Assembly (NCBI GenBank): GCA_014155875.1
Contig: JACEFZ010025810.1
Coordinates: 408,501-472,500, forward strand
DNA from: Cepaea nemoralis
Taxonomy: Eukaryota > Mollusca > Gastropoda > Stylommatophora > Helicidae
DNA length: 64,000 nucleotides
Direction: 5' to 3'
Below, piece by piece: positions 1 to 11,639 of the stretch. How positions within the stretch are numbered: the first letter of the stretch is position 1; each line of letters begins with the position of its first letter. The translations under genes and the position numbers were made by a program. The notes under the pieces are model-generated. The model had not been told where the DNA came from. It saw only the letters and a list, made by a program, of their open reading frames with translations, and did no database searches.

Positions 1-100
1 CATATCGCTGGAGACACAAACATTAAGACACATTAAAAAAAACTACCAATCAACGTGGCCACAGAGGTTTCCTGTAGGAATTAGCACAGTTAGTACAGGG

Positions 101-246
101 TGTATTTTTAATAACTGTGCAGTGTTTGAAAATATTGCCGGTCCAAATTTTGTATTTACCTGTTTTGTTGCATGTACTTTACAGAGAGTGAATACAAAAC
201 TTGGACCCGAAATATTTTCAAACACTGCACAGTCATTAAAAATACA
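101..246. mobile_element. Foldback/MITE-like hairpin element
   Basis: Two arms of about 59 nt (101-159 and 188-246) are imperfect reverse complements around a 28-nt spacer, so the whole segment folds into one hairpin. This explains why similar small open frames appear on both strands. Such structures are typical of tiny non-autonomous DNA transposons. No transposase, and the superfamily cannot be assigned. Confidence 0.7.
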
Positions 247-367
247 TCATATATATTCATCTATTGCCAGGCTTGCTTCGCTGCAGCCGGCCTCGTGCGT
301 TTAGTGTAAAAAATAAAACGCTGCATGTCTGTTGAAGGGCGTTTCGACCAGCCCCACCCCAACACAG

Positions 368-520
368 TTTGATTTTCTAAGCAATTTTACGTTCAGTAGC
401 TTGCCATTACTGTCTGAAAGAAAAGACAGCGCTGAAGACCAATTGACCGGTGTAGGGTTTGAACCTAAGCGCACAGGAAGTTGAAATTTAAGCGCATGAA
501 GTCACCGCGGTCACGCAGAC
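368..520 (-). mobile_element. SINE-A copy (tRNA-headed family), partial
   Basis: The plus strand carries ACGTTCAGTAGCTTGCCATT, then GACCGGTGTAGGGTTTGAACC, the reverse of a tRNA B-box-like promoter. The same modules recur near 11.4, 21.2, 21.5, 25.7, 40.2 and 50.1 kb here and in plus orientation near 3.6, 12.5 and 25.3 kb, which defines a dispersed family. The head lies on the right, so the element reads on the minus strand. Confidence 0.6.
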
Positions 521-529
521 CTAAATTTA

Positions 530-779
530 CCACTGGTAGACAGTTGAACATACTCTGGGAATGTGTCTAGTGTATATTTACCATTGTAGACAGTTGAACA
601 TACTCTGGGAATGTGTCTGGTGTATATTTACCATGGTAAACAGTTGAACATACTCTGGGAATGTGTCTGGTGTATATTTACCATGGTAAACAGTTGAACA
701 TACTCTGGGAATGTGTCTGGTGTATATTTACCATGGTAAACAGTTGAACATACTCTGGGAATGTGTCTGGTGTATATTT
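530..779. repeat. 50-bp tandem repeat, 5 copies
   Basis: The word CAGTTGAACATACTCTGGGA recurs exactly every 50 bp (541, 591, 641, 691, 741), followed each time by a TGTGTCT[A/G]GTGTATATTT segment. The last three units are nearly identical, implying recent expansion. No coding role is visible. Confidence 0.95.
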
Positions 780-1507
780 CAACTTGAAGGATTCATTATG
801 TTGTTTTGTTTTATGTTGTATAAATTCTGCAGTATACAATAATACATTTGACGAGATGTAGCGAAACATGTCAGGAAATAAATTATGTCTTCATTGTTCA
901 AAATATCTGGGAGTTGTTTGGGAAGGAAGAGGAAGGGAAGCAGCCACCCCACTTCATTATGTTGTGGCGTCGAATATGTGGAAATCTATAGCTCAACACC
1001 CAATTGCCCCAACTCCCAAGGCCTTGGTTCTATTATATATTCACAAATAGAAAGATCCGCCGTCAAAGGATTATCAGCTATGGTGTTCTGGTCGTCAGAA
1101 GCCTTCCTTTCCTTATTGCTGCCTCTTTATATTCCTTAGCAGATTCATTGCCATGAGCCACTTTATCGGTTGAATAAACTACCCTAACCTGCCATGAGCC
1201 GATTAATCGGCCAAATGCTGACAGTGCGTTATTTTTTCCATTTCCGTGTTACAAAATCTAACAATATTATTATGATATTTCTAACCTCTAGCAATAGTAG
1301 CAATAGTGGCGATTTCCTTGTGTAATCTCCTTTAATTTGATGTATAATGTATATCTGCTACCATTTTAACCATTTTACAGCATTATTGTGACACACGTCT
1401 ACTTCCAATTTTTTTGCCATCAATTTCTGTTTGGTCCAAATCCATTTTTTGTTGACAGTGAATCAGTTAAAGGTCTGCATTAGACATTCTTCATTTTCTA
1501 GTCACGT
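780..1507. other. Unique-looking non-coding stretch
   Basis: AT-rich sequence with only short overlapping open frames (868-1050 and 885-1139) that lack recognisable domains. I see no splice-bounded coding pattern, RNA gene or transposon here. Confidence 0.4.
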
Positions 1508-1625
1508 GATGAGGAGAAGCTGCGGTAGCATAGTAGCTAGACGCTCGCCTGCTGGCCAGTGACCATGTGTTCGAATACACATCTAGGCGGAGAATACAAA
1601 TAACAGAATCACGTCAAGATATTGA
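1508..1625 (+). mobile_element. tRNA-headed SINE
   Basis: A tRNA-like head carries an A-box-like TAGCATAGTAG and, downstream, a B-box-like GTGTTCGAATAC. It resembles the SINE heads near 25.4, 34.6 and 59.5 kb. It runs into a short triplication of TGATGAACAGT. Confidence 0.55.
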
Positions 1626-1789
1626 TGAACAGTTGATGAACAGTTGATGAACAGTATTATGTCAGTCTTCTACCAAAAGAAGATATAACAAATGCTGAAG
1701 ATCCATTGCCGCCATCCTTCAAAGAGGAGACGACACTTGATTGCTTGATTGTTTGAAATAAACTATTAAAATGTGACAGAATGAGTTTA

Positions 1790-2715
1790 TAAAGTGTCAC
1801 AGCCATAACACTGACAACATGGCAACACTAACACTGACAAAATTGCAACTATAACACATAACACTGACATCATTGTTATTATAACACCTAACACTGACAA
1901 CATTGCAACTATAACACTGACAACATTGCAACTATAACACATAACGCCGACACCATTGAAACAATAACACATAACACTGACAAAACTGTAACCATAACAC
2001 ATAACACTGACAACATTGCAACTATAATACATAACATTGACAACATTGCAACCATAACGCTGACAACATTGCAACTATAACACATAACACTGACAACATT
2101 GCAACCATAACACATAACACTGACAACGTTTAAACTGTATAACATAACACTGACAAAACTGCAATACATAACACTGACAACTTGCAACTATAACACATAA
2201 CACTGACAACATTGCAACCATAACACTGACAACATTGCAACTATAATACATAACGCTGACAACATTGCAACCATAACAAATAACATTGACAACATTGCAA
2301 CCGTAACACATAACACTGACAACATTGCAACCATGACACTGACAACATTGCAACTATAACACATAACACTGACAACATTGCAACTATAACACATAACATG
2401 ACAACATTGCAACCTTAACAACAATGACAACATTGCAACTATAACAGTAACAACATTACAATCATAACATAACATTTACACCATTGCAACCACAACACAT
2501 AACACTGACGACATTGCAATCATAACAACACTGGCACATTGCAACTATAACACTGACAACATTGCAATTATAACTCATAACAATAACAACATTGCAACTA
2601 TAAAACGTAACACTCACAACATTGTAACTATAACATTTAACACTGACATTATTGCAGCTATAACACTGACAACATTGCAACTATAACACGTAACACTGAC
2701 AACATTGTAACAACC
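1790..2715. repeat. Minisatellite, ~30-bp degenerate unit
   Basis: The array is built from two alternating words, AACACTGACAACATTGCAAC and (C/T)ATAACACAT, with some units lacking the second word. On the minus strand this gives long open frames with a repeated Cys/Val/Met peptide; these are by-products of the period, not genes. Confidence 0.95.
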
Positions 2716-2909
2716 GAAAATAACTCACATATTCCAATTTCTTTTCAATGTCAGCCCCGAGGCCAGATTTCTTTGCTCTGTTTTCTGCCATCTTTGTTTA
2801 TAGTGAAACCGAGCGCTGGAATGCTGAAATATCGACAGAGGAATTATATTGTATGATTATTGCCATATTTATCTCTCTTTTTTTTCACTACTTTATCTAT
2901 CATCTGATA

Positions 2910-2910
2910 C

Positions 2911-2978
<68 letters not shown>

Positions 2979-3006
2979 GTCATCATCATCATCATCATCA
3001 TCATCA
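2910..3006. repeat. (ATC)n microsatellite
   Basis: About 97 bp of almost pure ATC/TCA triplets. The apparent poly-His and poly-Ile reading frames across it are artefacts of the triplet. Confidence 0.97.
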
Positions 3007-3094
3007 CCCCAGTCATCAATTATTTACTACCACACCTTGTCGCTGTATTCATCGTGATTATCATTATGCCTACGGGTTTTATTAAGAACCGAAT

Positions 3095-3263
3095 CTCACT
3101 ACTAATGCTGTTGCTGCTGCTGCTACTACTGCTACCACTACTACTACTATCAAAACTACTACTGCTACTACTACTTCTACCACTACTACTACCATTACCA
3201 CTACTACTACCACTACTACTACTACTACCAATATTACTACTACCACTACTACCACTACTACTA

Positions 3264-3321
<58 letters not shown>

Positions 3322-3329
3322 CACTACTA

Positions 3330-3407
<78 letters not shown>

Positions 3408-3461
3408 TCATAACTATTACTACTACTTCTACCACCACTCCTACTACCACAACCACTACTA

Positions 3462-3492
<31 letters not shown>

Positions 3493-3613
3493 CACTATTA
3501 CTACTACCACTACTACTACTACCACCACTACTACTACCACAACCACTAATACTACCACTACTACTACTACTACTACTACTATTACTACTACCACTACTAC
3601 TACTACTACTACT
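3095..3613. repeat. (TAC)n microsatellite
   Basis: About 520 bp of TAC/CTA/ACT triplets with scattered ACC and ATC variants. Open frames of poly-Leu (plus) and poly-Val (minus) here are artefacts. The array is the reverse complement of the (AGT)n array that starts 100 bp downstream. Confidence 0.97.
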
Positions 3614-3625
3614 TAATTGTACGAG

Positions 3626-3714
3626 CAGGTTAGTAATGTAAACTTTCTGCTATGCTTAACCTTCAGAAAGCAAAGGCACACTTCTAAACGTAAAATTAGG
3701 ATATGCAACTAAAG
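3626..3714 (+). mobile_element. SINE-A 3' fragment
   Basis: Contains CTTCAGAAAGCAAAGG, then AACGTAAAATTAGGATATGC, the plus-orientation counterpart of the SINE-A body and its GGATATGCAA tail; near-identical text occurs at 12,480-12,605. It sits exactly between two trinucleotide arrays of opposite orientation. Confidence 0.55.
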
Positions 3715-4037
<323 letters not shown>

Positions 4038-4116
4038 GCCCCTCTGCCGTGCGTCCACCTTGACGAGGTAGAGGGGCTTGCGCGTTCCAATGACCCCAAG
4101 AGCTATGCCCACGGTA
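4038..4116 (+). ncRNA. HDV-like (Pr77-type) self-cleaving ribozyme candidate
   Basis: A nested double-pseudoknot layout is readable. P1 is 4038-4044 (GCCCCTC) with 4071-4077 (GAGGGGC). P2 is 4046-4051 (GCCGTG) with 4110-4115 (CACGGT, one G-U pair). P3 is 4057-4060 (ACCT) with 4066-4069 (AGGT), enclosing a TGACG loop. A short P4 is TTG 4078-4080 with CAA 4097-4099. The joining strand AGCTATG (4101-4107) offers C4103 as the candidate catalytic cytidine. HDV-like ribozymes at LINE 5' ends (R2, RTE, L1Tc/ingi) cleave just before P1, and here P1 starts precisely at the inferred element boundary. Confidence 0.7.
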
Positions 4117-4314
4117 GCACAGCTACTGGTAGGGTCACCCATGTCGGACAGGTCAAGGGAGAGGGACCAGACGAAGTGACGCACAAACCTGCTACCTTGT
4201 AGGTAGACTGGGGACAGTCAAAGGCTACGGAAAGCATCCCGAAAAGTGCTTGTCGAAATCGGATGTACTGAGCCACAAGCTTGACAAAGAAGTGCAACGT
4301 AACTTTATCATTTC
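4117..4314 (+). other. LINE-A 5' leader
   Basis: Non-coding leader between the ribozyme and the first ATG considered for the open frame. It is GC-richer than the flanks, with no obvious hairpin beyond the ribozyme. In related elements this region supports internal initiation, but nothing here proves that. Confidence 0.4.
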
Positions 4315-6962
4315 ATGATGCCACAGATGAAAAATAATCATTATGGTGCTAATCCCGTGAAGTCCCATCAGGCGGTGATAGTGCCGGGCCCCCTGCCTCG
4401 AGGGGGTCCACCCATGACTACTGGTGGTCACCTTCCCCTGTGCTGTGGAGTCAAGGCACAGAGGAGTAGGTTAAGAGCTATTGACCAAATACCAAGGACA
4501 CTCAACATACTACAGTGGAATGCCGAAGGAGTTTATAACAAGAAAGAATCCCTGACACAGCGTCTTCATAAAGATAGAATAGATGTGGCATGCATTCAAG
4601 AGACACACCTCAATGCCAATCGCAAATTTTCAGTCAGAGGATATCAGGCCACACGTTTCGACCGCGAAGGACATAAAGGAGGAGTTCTAATACTTACACG
4701 AAATACAATACCTTGCAGCGAAGTATCTGTGATCTCTGACAACTAAACAGAAATTATAGGTATTGATATAATGATAAAGGACGTGAAAATAAGAATCTAC
4801 AATCTGTATAGCCCAGCAGATAAGGACCTTACACTCTCAAACATGAAAATAACTGACACAAACTGCATTATTGTCGGAGACTTTAATAGCCGTTCAGAAA
4901 GATGGGGATACCCAGATACTGACAAAAGAGGAGATGAATTGGAGGACTGGGAAATAGACTCAAATCTCCATCTACTCAACAAATCGGATGGCACACCGAG
5001 CTTCTACTCCAGAAGATGGCTTACCACTTCTACTCCAGACTTAGCTTTCTGCACAGGAGACATCCTCCACAAAATCGATCGCCATGTGCTGGACCAATTA
5101 GCAGGTAGTGACCACAGACCAATCAAGCTTGTAATGAATATGGAGTATGTTCCACAGGAGCAAAAGCCCTTGCCCCGCTGGAATTACAAACGAGCAGATT
5201 GGGACAGATTTGCCATACTAACAAACAAATATTGTGAAAACATAAATACACGAAGTGGCAACATAAAGCAAATGGTGGAAAGTCTAAACAGAGCGATAAT
5301 ACAGGCAGCCACTGAGTCCATTCCTAGAGGAGCGAGGAAAAATTACAAACCATACCGGACTGAAGAACTACAAAGTTTGGAGGACAAAGTTGAAGATGCC
5401 AGGAAGACAGCAGAGAGAGAACAAACAATTGAAGCGAATATCTCTCTCAAAGCCATCTCAGCAAAATATAAAAGAACAGTAAATCAAACAACAAGAGATT
5501 CTTGGAGGGAAAAAACAGAAAACCTGAATTTTGACAAGGATGGAAACAAACTATGGAAACTAGTGAAAGCCATGAACAATGAAGGACCTAGAAACAAACA
5601 AATAACAATTAAACAAGGAAATGCCTTGCTTACAGGAAAAAAGGCTGCAAATGCACTAATGGAACACTATGCAAATGCAAACCACATTGATATTACAACC
5701 GAACAGAAGAAAGCAATCAAAGACAAACAGATACATCATAGAAATACAGAGACAGCAGCAGAATATATGATGGCAAATCTAACAATGGAAGAAATGGAAC
5801 AGGCAATGAATACCCTAAAAAAGAAGAAATCACCAGGAAAGGATGGAATCACAAATGAAATGCTAATATGACTAGGCAACAAGGCAAAGAAGAAACTACT
5901 AGCAGTCCTAAATAACAGCTGGAAGAGAGGAATAGTCCCACAGGCATGGAAGGAAGCTATACTAATACCAGTCCCAAAGAAAGGAAAAGACCTGGAAGAA
6001 CCAAATGGCTATCGACCTATCAGTCTACTTAGCTGTGTAGGAAAATTAATGGAACGCATTATCAATGGCAGGCTAACATGGCATCTGGAAGAAAACAAAC
6101 TCTTAACCCACACCAAGCAGGATTCAGAAAGTACAGATCCACTGAAGATCAAATAACCTATATAGCTCAGGAAATAGAGGATGCCTTCCAAGAGAAAAAG
6201 CACACACTAGCAGTCTGTATAGATTTAGAAAAAGCATTTGATAAAGTATGGAAGGAAGGACTGAAAGTAAAACTGCAAAACATGCATGTTTGTGGAAAAA
6301 TGTATAAATGGATCAGCCACTACCTTGAGAACAGAACTGCCAGGACAAAAGTACAAGGACAAACAAGCAAAATGATGCTGCTGGAGCAAGGTGTCCCCCA
6401 AGGAGGAGTTCTTTCACCAACATTATTCCTAGCATATATGAATGACATCACAGAAAATTTTCCAGCCAGAGTACACACATCCTCCTTTGCAGATGACCTA
6501 GCCATATGGACATCTGAAGAATATATTAGTACAGCTAACAGCAGAATACAGCAAGCCTTATTAGCGCTAGAGGACTGGTCAAAATCATGGCTAGTGAAGA
6601 TAAGTGAGGAGAAAACAACATGCACAGTGTTCTCCCTCTCAAATAAAACTCAGCAACCTAAGCTGGTATTAAATGGAAAAATATTGCGCCATGAAGAAAA
6701 TCCAAACTATCTAGGAGTCACCTTTGATCGTCGCCTGACATGGAAGACACAGGTTGAGAAAAATCGAACAAGAGCAAGGCAGAGAATGGCAATCATGAAA
6801 AAGCTTGCTGGTACAACGTGGGGAGCAGATGAGAAAGTTCTCAAGAAGTTATATACTGGACGGGTGAGGCCAGTACTGGAATATGGCATTGCAGCTTGGG
6901 CAACAGCAGCTAAGTCAAACTTTAACAAAATAAGTAGAGTCCAAAACCAAGGAATGCGATAG
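4315..6962 (+). pseudogene. LINE-A endonuclease-reverse transcriptase, disrupted
   Basis: The APE-like endonuclease shows LNILQWNAEG, DVACIQETHL, IIVGDFNSRSERWG and SDHRPI, the metal-binding and catalytic positions of the EEP fold. RT motifs follow: SPGKDGITNEML, NGYRPISLLS, CIDLEKAFDKVW, GVPQGGVLSPTLF, the FADD catalytic box near 6485-6499 and YLGVTFDRRLTWK. The product would nick target DNA and copy its own RNA. Lesions: an in-frame TAA at 4744-4746 inside the endonuclease, a TGA at 5869-5871 inside RT, a frameshift near 6110 between NKLLT and HQAGF, and a stop at 6960. The start at 4315 is the first ATG of the frame; the true start may lie elsewhere. Not translatable as one protein, but the lesions are few, so the copy is moderately young. 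Confidence 0.9.
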
Positions 6963-7859
6963 AAAACATTCCTGGTATTGAGAAAAAGAACACTCAGCAT
7001 GAAACCGAAAGAAGAGAAATAACCCTAAACTACATAAAAGAACATTACCCAAGCAGGAATTGGACCCATGCATATACAGATGGATCAGCCAAAAATTCAA
7101 TAGAGAATGGAGGAGGAGGAATTCTCCTAAATTTAAAAAATGGAGTGAAAAAAACACATTCAATGGCAACTGGAAAATTTTCAAGTAACTTCAAAGCGGA
7201 GGTAGAGGCTCTGAAAACTGCAGCAGAAATGCTCGTGATGGAGGAAAATAAAAGAGAAGCAAATAGCTATCTTCACAGATGCAAAGTCAGCTGTCTCAAT
7301 ACTGAAGAGCAATAACAGCACAGAACTAACTGACCTAAGAGCAGCACTCCATGGTCTATGCCAGAAATCCAAAAAAGTTGTAATACAGTGGATCCCATCA
7401 CATTGCAGTATACCTGGAAACGAAGAGGCTGACAGACTGGCAAAAGAGGGCGGACGACTACCACAGCCTGACATAGACATAACCTATAATGAGGCAAAGA
7501 GGTTGATAAAAAGCACTTATAGAACCAAATGGGAATCAGAGCATCCAGGCCATCAGAAGGATGATGCATATTACAAACTCGACCGAAGAGAACAAGTAGC
7601 AATCTTCAGACTCCGCACAGGACATAACATACTGAAATACCACTTGTTCAATAAACTAAAGATAGGAGATACCGATGAATGTAATTGTAGAACTGGAAAA
7701 ATGACAGCAAAACGTTTGCTGCAGGATTGCCCAACGTATGCAGAACAGAGAAAGATATTTTGGCCCACACCTGCTTCATTTGAGGACAAGCTCTATGGAG
7801 ATATCAACAAGCTCAAGTTGACCGCAGCTTACTTTAACTGCATACAGGTTGACATTTAA
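6963..7859 (+). pseudogene. LINE-A RNase H domain and C-terminal zinc knuckle, frameshifted
   Basis: The frame changes at about 6955, giving THAYTDGSA near 7064-7090 (first RNase H Asp) and FKAEVEAL (Glu). It changes again near 7255, giving IAIFTDAKSAV (second Asp) and WIPSHCSIPGNEEADRLA (His and last Asp). The frame then stays open to the TAA at 7857-7859. The end carries a Cys-rich knuckle, ECNCRTGKMTAKRLLQDCP, with Arg where relatives usually have His. Only ~40 codons separate the end of RT from YTDGSA, against ~145 in LINE-B, so a deletion of roughly 100 codons with loss of frame near 6960 is likely. RNase H would remove the RNA strand after reverse transcription. Confidence 0.85.
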
Positions 7860-7879
7860 AGGTGCATGAAGACCCAGAG

Positions 7880-8150
7880 GCATGAAATGGAATATTGCTT
7901 GGATAGCAAATATATTATGTGGAAAGTCCAAATCGAAAGCTTGCTGTGTGGGCTTCATAAAAGGTGGAAAAGTGTTCTAGTGGCACGAAATGGAATATTG
8001 CTTGGATAGCAAATCCATTACGTGGAAAGTCCGAATCAAAAGTCTATTGTGTGGGCTTCATAAAAGGTGGAAAAGTGTCCTAGTGGCATGAAATGGAATA
8101 TTGCTTGGATAGCAAATCCATTACATGGAAAGTCCGAATCGAAAGCTCAC
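7880..8150 (+). repeat. 103-bp repeat in LINE-A 3' UTR (2.6 copies)
   Basis: The word GAAATGGAATATTGCTTGGA starts units at 7880, 7983 and 8086, exactly 103 bp apart. Each unit continues with TGGAAAGTCC and a GTGTGGGCTTCATAAAAGG segment. The repeat starts 20 bp after the stop codon. It could be a recognition region for the element's RT or a simple expansion. Confidence 0.9.
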
Positions 8151-8605
8151 TGTGTGGATGTCATCTGCAGACTGCATACTTCTGGTTTCCGGAAGAACAG
8201 CCTATGGTGAACGGAAGGCCCAATATACGGAAGTGAGGCTAAGCAGCCATGTGCAGGACGTGACGATTCCTTGGGTGAGCCCAGTACCAGAGCTCTATGT
8301 ATCGGCTCTGCAAGTATGGAAGCCTCCTTGGATGGCGGGGAATGCCCATGGTCTGCCCCTGCCTTCCCTTGAGGGCTGACCAGGATCTTTGGCTTTTCTA
8401 TATGGACCAGCTGGGATGGGGGATAACACCACAACAGTGAGAGTCAAACGTCCTAAGAAATCCCCGGGAAGGTTAACCCGGTCAACAAATGCCCGCAGAA
8501 GTCGGATGTGTCGGCCTAACGGCGCAAGAACGCAGCTCTGCTGTAAACAGGCACAACGCAATCACATCTGAAAAAAAAACTCCGGATGAACGAAGAAGAA
8601 GAAGA
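8151..8605 (+). other. LINE-A 3' UTR end and (GAA)n tail
   Basis: Non-coding 3' region with an internal A9 run at 8571-8579 and a terminal run of GAA triplets at 8592-8605 directly before the second TSD copy. No polyadenylation signal of AATAAA type is evident at the end. Confidence 0.6.
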
Positions 8606-9375
<770 letters not shown>

Positions 9376-9433
9376 GTAACATGGACTATGTCGTAATAGA
9401 GTATAAAGGTCAGAAGAAGAAGATATTCATGCA

Positions 9434-9836
9434 TGTTCTTGGCATTCTTGTATTCTAAGTCTCTTATATTCCAGCATTCTTGTATTCTAAGTCTCTTATA
9501 TTCCAGCATTCTTGTATTCTAAGTCTCTTATATTCCAGCATTCTTGTATTCTAAGTCTCTTATATTCCAGCATTCTTGTATTCTAAGTCTCTTATATTCC
9601 AGCATTCTTGTATTCTAAGTCTCTTATATTCCAGCATTCTTGTATTCTAAGTCTCTTATATTCCAGCATTCTTGTATTCTAAGTCTCTTATATTCCAGCA
9701 TTCTTGTATTCTAAGTCTCTTATATTCCAGCATTCTTGTATTCTAAGTCTCTTATATTCCAGCATTCTTGTATTCTAAGTCTCTTATATTCCAGCATTCT
9801 TGTATTCTAAGTCTCTTATATTCCAGCATTCTTGTA
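9434..9836. repeat. 32-bp tandem repeat, ~12 near-identical copies
   Basis: AAGTCTCTTATATTCCAGCA recurs every 32 bp with almost no substitution; the remaining 12 nt (TTCTTGTATTCT) are also constant. There are no spacers between units. The homogeneity points to very recent amplification. Confidence 0.97.
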
Positions 9837-10307
9837 CATGGTGTTTGTAAAGTCTCACTACACTTTGTATGTAGAACAAATTTGATGATGTCATTAAAAA
9901 TGTGCTAAAGATTCATTTAATTAGTTACAATAGTCAATGCTGTGATCTAACGGCTCTACCGCTGTTTTGGAGAACTTGGAAAGTACCAAAGAAATATTCA
10001 TTTTAACAGGTGTTGGAAATGTCCACCACGGGCTTCAAGACATGACTGTAGATGTCTCTTAATATTGTCAAATAACTTCTGGAACGTGTCTGTTGTTATT
10101 TCTTGAATGGTCATTCTGATTGCGTCAACCAAAACAATTCTTTCTTCCGTTGATAACACCATTCTGTTTGGAGTGCAAAGAATTACTCCAGCAGCCGACA
10201 GCCATTAGCTGCATATTGCTTCACGATGGACTGTGGAGCACATTTTGTGATGACATCATCAAATTGGTTCTACATACAAAGTGTAGTCAGGCTTTACAAA
10301 CACCACA
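9837..10307 (-). mobile_element. Non-autonomous Tc1/mariner-superfamily element
   Basis: Terminal inverted repeats of about 60 bp begin CATGGTGTTTGTAAAG at the left and end CTTTACAAACACCACA at the right, both flanked by TA (9835-9836 and 10308-10309). The minus strand near 10,010-10,130 reads FQKLFDNIKRHLQSC and CLEARGGHFQHL. This matches the C-terminal end of IS630/Tc1-type transposases, which commonly end in a GGHFEHL-like peptide. The catalytic core is missing, so it would need a transposase supplied in trans. The left TA touches the end of the 32-bp array. Confidence 0.75.
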
Positions 10308-10649
10308 TATTATAGGTATAGATGTACAGAAAGGTGCCTGCAAGCGTCAGGAATTTTGTTTCGTTTGCCATTCCTACACAAGTTACACAATTTTAAAGCA
10401 CTCGTTTCCCTCCTGACGCGAGCTAATTATAGAAACAGAAATGGCACACCGGCCAAGATGAACAAATTCCAATACTCAGCGTGAGCGCAAAATAGAAACG
10501 AAAGTGAGAGCAGATATTATGGGATACATGCTCTGAATAATTAAGAATGCAGAGCTGCTAAGGTTAATATGATATTCGCTCTAAATACTTTCAGAGAAAT
10601 GTGCACTTTGGGCGAAAAATTATTCTCTTCAAATGTAAGAAGAAAGCCG

Positions 10650-11055
10650 TGACTCATCATCATCGTGTGCCATACTAATAAGCGTGAGTGGTCATGGTTC
10701 GCCATCTCAAACTATCACCAGAATCTTGAATCAGGTCTGTTGTCCCGATTATCCCATGTGACGAAGCAATTCAGGTATCCATTTCTCTGCCTTTCTTTGC
10801 TATTTTCAGCTGTCACAAAGTTTTCAAGTTTATTCCTTTTCATAAAATTCCTGAACAATCTTGATCATCTACTCGAATTTCTCTAGTCAATTTATGGTTT
10901 TCATTTGTTTCGTGTAGAACTTACTCATTGGTCTTTCGGTCTGCCCATGGTATTCTTTGCATGTTCCCGAGAAACCACATTTCCACTGCCATTAGATGTC
11001 CCTCAGCTTGTTTGCTCATTGTCCATGCTTCACACTTATAACAGTAATCACGAGT
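10650..11055 (-). pseudogene. RTE-type LINE tail, 3' fragment
   Basis: Read on the minus strand the segment matches the copy at 39,725-40,185: words for ...AVEMWFL, ...TWTDRKTNEQ, ...RQSK.FGHI and the C-terminal TGKIEG region can be followed through several frame breaks. This family encodes the end of an RT ORF often annotated as craniofacial development protein 2-like. Heavily decayed. Confidence 0.65.
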
Positions 11056-11163
11056 GTATTTAGAACCACGTTATGCGTACCTGGAAACATTGTCATCACT
11101 GCACTAGAGACAAGCCCGCACATGCTCGGTCTCCTTCAGAAGTGGAGGGATGATCGCGCAGAA

Positions 11164-11340
11164 TGTCCCTGTTTCCATCTTATAGTGTCCCTGTTTCCAT
11201 CTTATAATGTCCCTGTTTAAATCTTATAATGTCTCTGTTTCCATCTTATAATGTCCCTGTTTCCATCTTACAATGTCCCTGTTTCCATCTTATAATGTCT
11301 CTGTTTCCATCTTATAATGTCCCTGTTTCCATCTTATAAA
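11164..11340. repeat. ~22-bp tandem repeat (8 copies)
   Basis: GTCCCTGTTTCCATCTTATA recurs about every 22 bp with few changes (GTCTCTG, TTTAAATC). No coding role. Confidence 0.93.
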
Positions 11341-11349
11341 CTGCTATAT

Positions 11350-11545
11350 GTCCTTTGCATGACGTTGCGATCAACCCTAGGTTGGTTTTCTAGCTGTAAG
11401 CTAATACTTGTACGTTCAGTAGTTTGCCATTGATTTATGAACGAGAAGTCAACGTTACGTCCAACTAACCAGTATGGAATGAACTCACTACCCCGATGTC
11501 AGCTCATAGGAAGTGTAAGGGCGATAGCGATACTCCTCTCAGCCA
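11350..11545 (-). mobile_element. SINE-A copy
   Basis: The plus strand shows the module order of the family: GCATGACGTTGCGATCAACC, CGTTCAGTAGTTTGCCATTG, GAGAAGTCAACGTTACGTCC and CTACCCCGATGTCAGC. Head at the right, tail at the left. It follows the 22-bp array directly. Confidence 0.6.
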
Positions 11546-11639
11546 CAGTGATCTCTTGTTTCCTACTAGCTATCTATCAATTTGGTACCGTTACAGCCTT
11601 TTGCTTAATTTTTCTACGAGCAATATGAGCCTTCACTCA

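Larger units (their letters stand above)
4038..8605 (+). mobile_element. LINE-A: Ingi/I-like non-LTR retrotransposon, apparently full length
   Basis: The element is bounded by a duplicated AGTATAAGTAGTAG (4025-4038 and 8606-8619), a 14-bp target-site duplication whose last G may belong to the element. It begins with a ribozyme-like fold, has a ~200-nt leader, then an endonuclease, RT and RNase H reading frame, then a 3' UTR with a 103-bp internal repeat, and ends in a short (GAA)n tail. The domain order and RNase H are known from the I, Ingi, R1 and LOA groups. The Pr77-like 5' ribozyme makes Ingi or a relative my preferred label, but clade placement needs a tree. The length of ~4.57 kb is short because about 100 codons appear deleted between RT and RNase H. 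Confidence 0.85.

Noticed and set aside
2748..3413. 221-codon frame with poly-Ile and poly-Leu, and poly-Val/Thr/Tyr frames to 4184
   Set aside because: Pure trinucleotide microsatellite translation; no conserved segment and matching frames on the opposite strand.
4038..8605. LINE-A as an active autonomous element
   Set aside because: Two in-frame stops, at least two frameshifts and a probable deletion break the single reading frame; the ends are intact, but the protein is not encoded.
9434..9836. CRISPR-like 32-bp repeats
   Set aside because: No spacers between units; ordinary tandem repeat.
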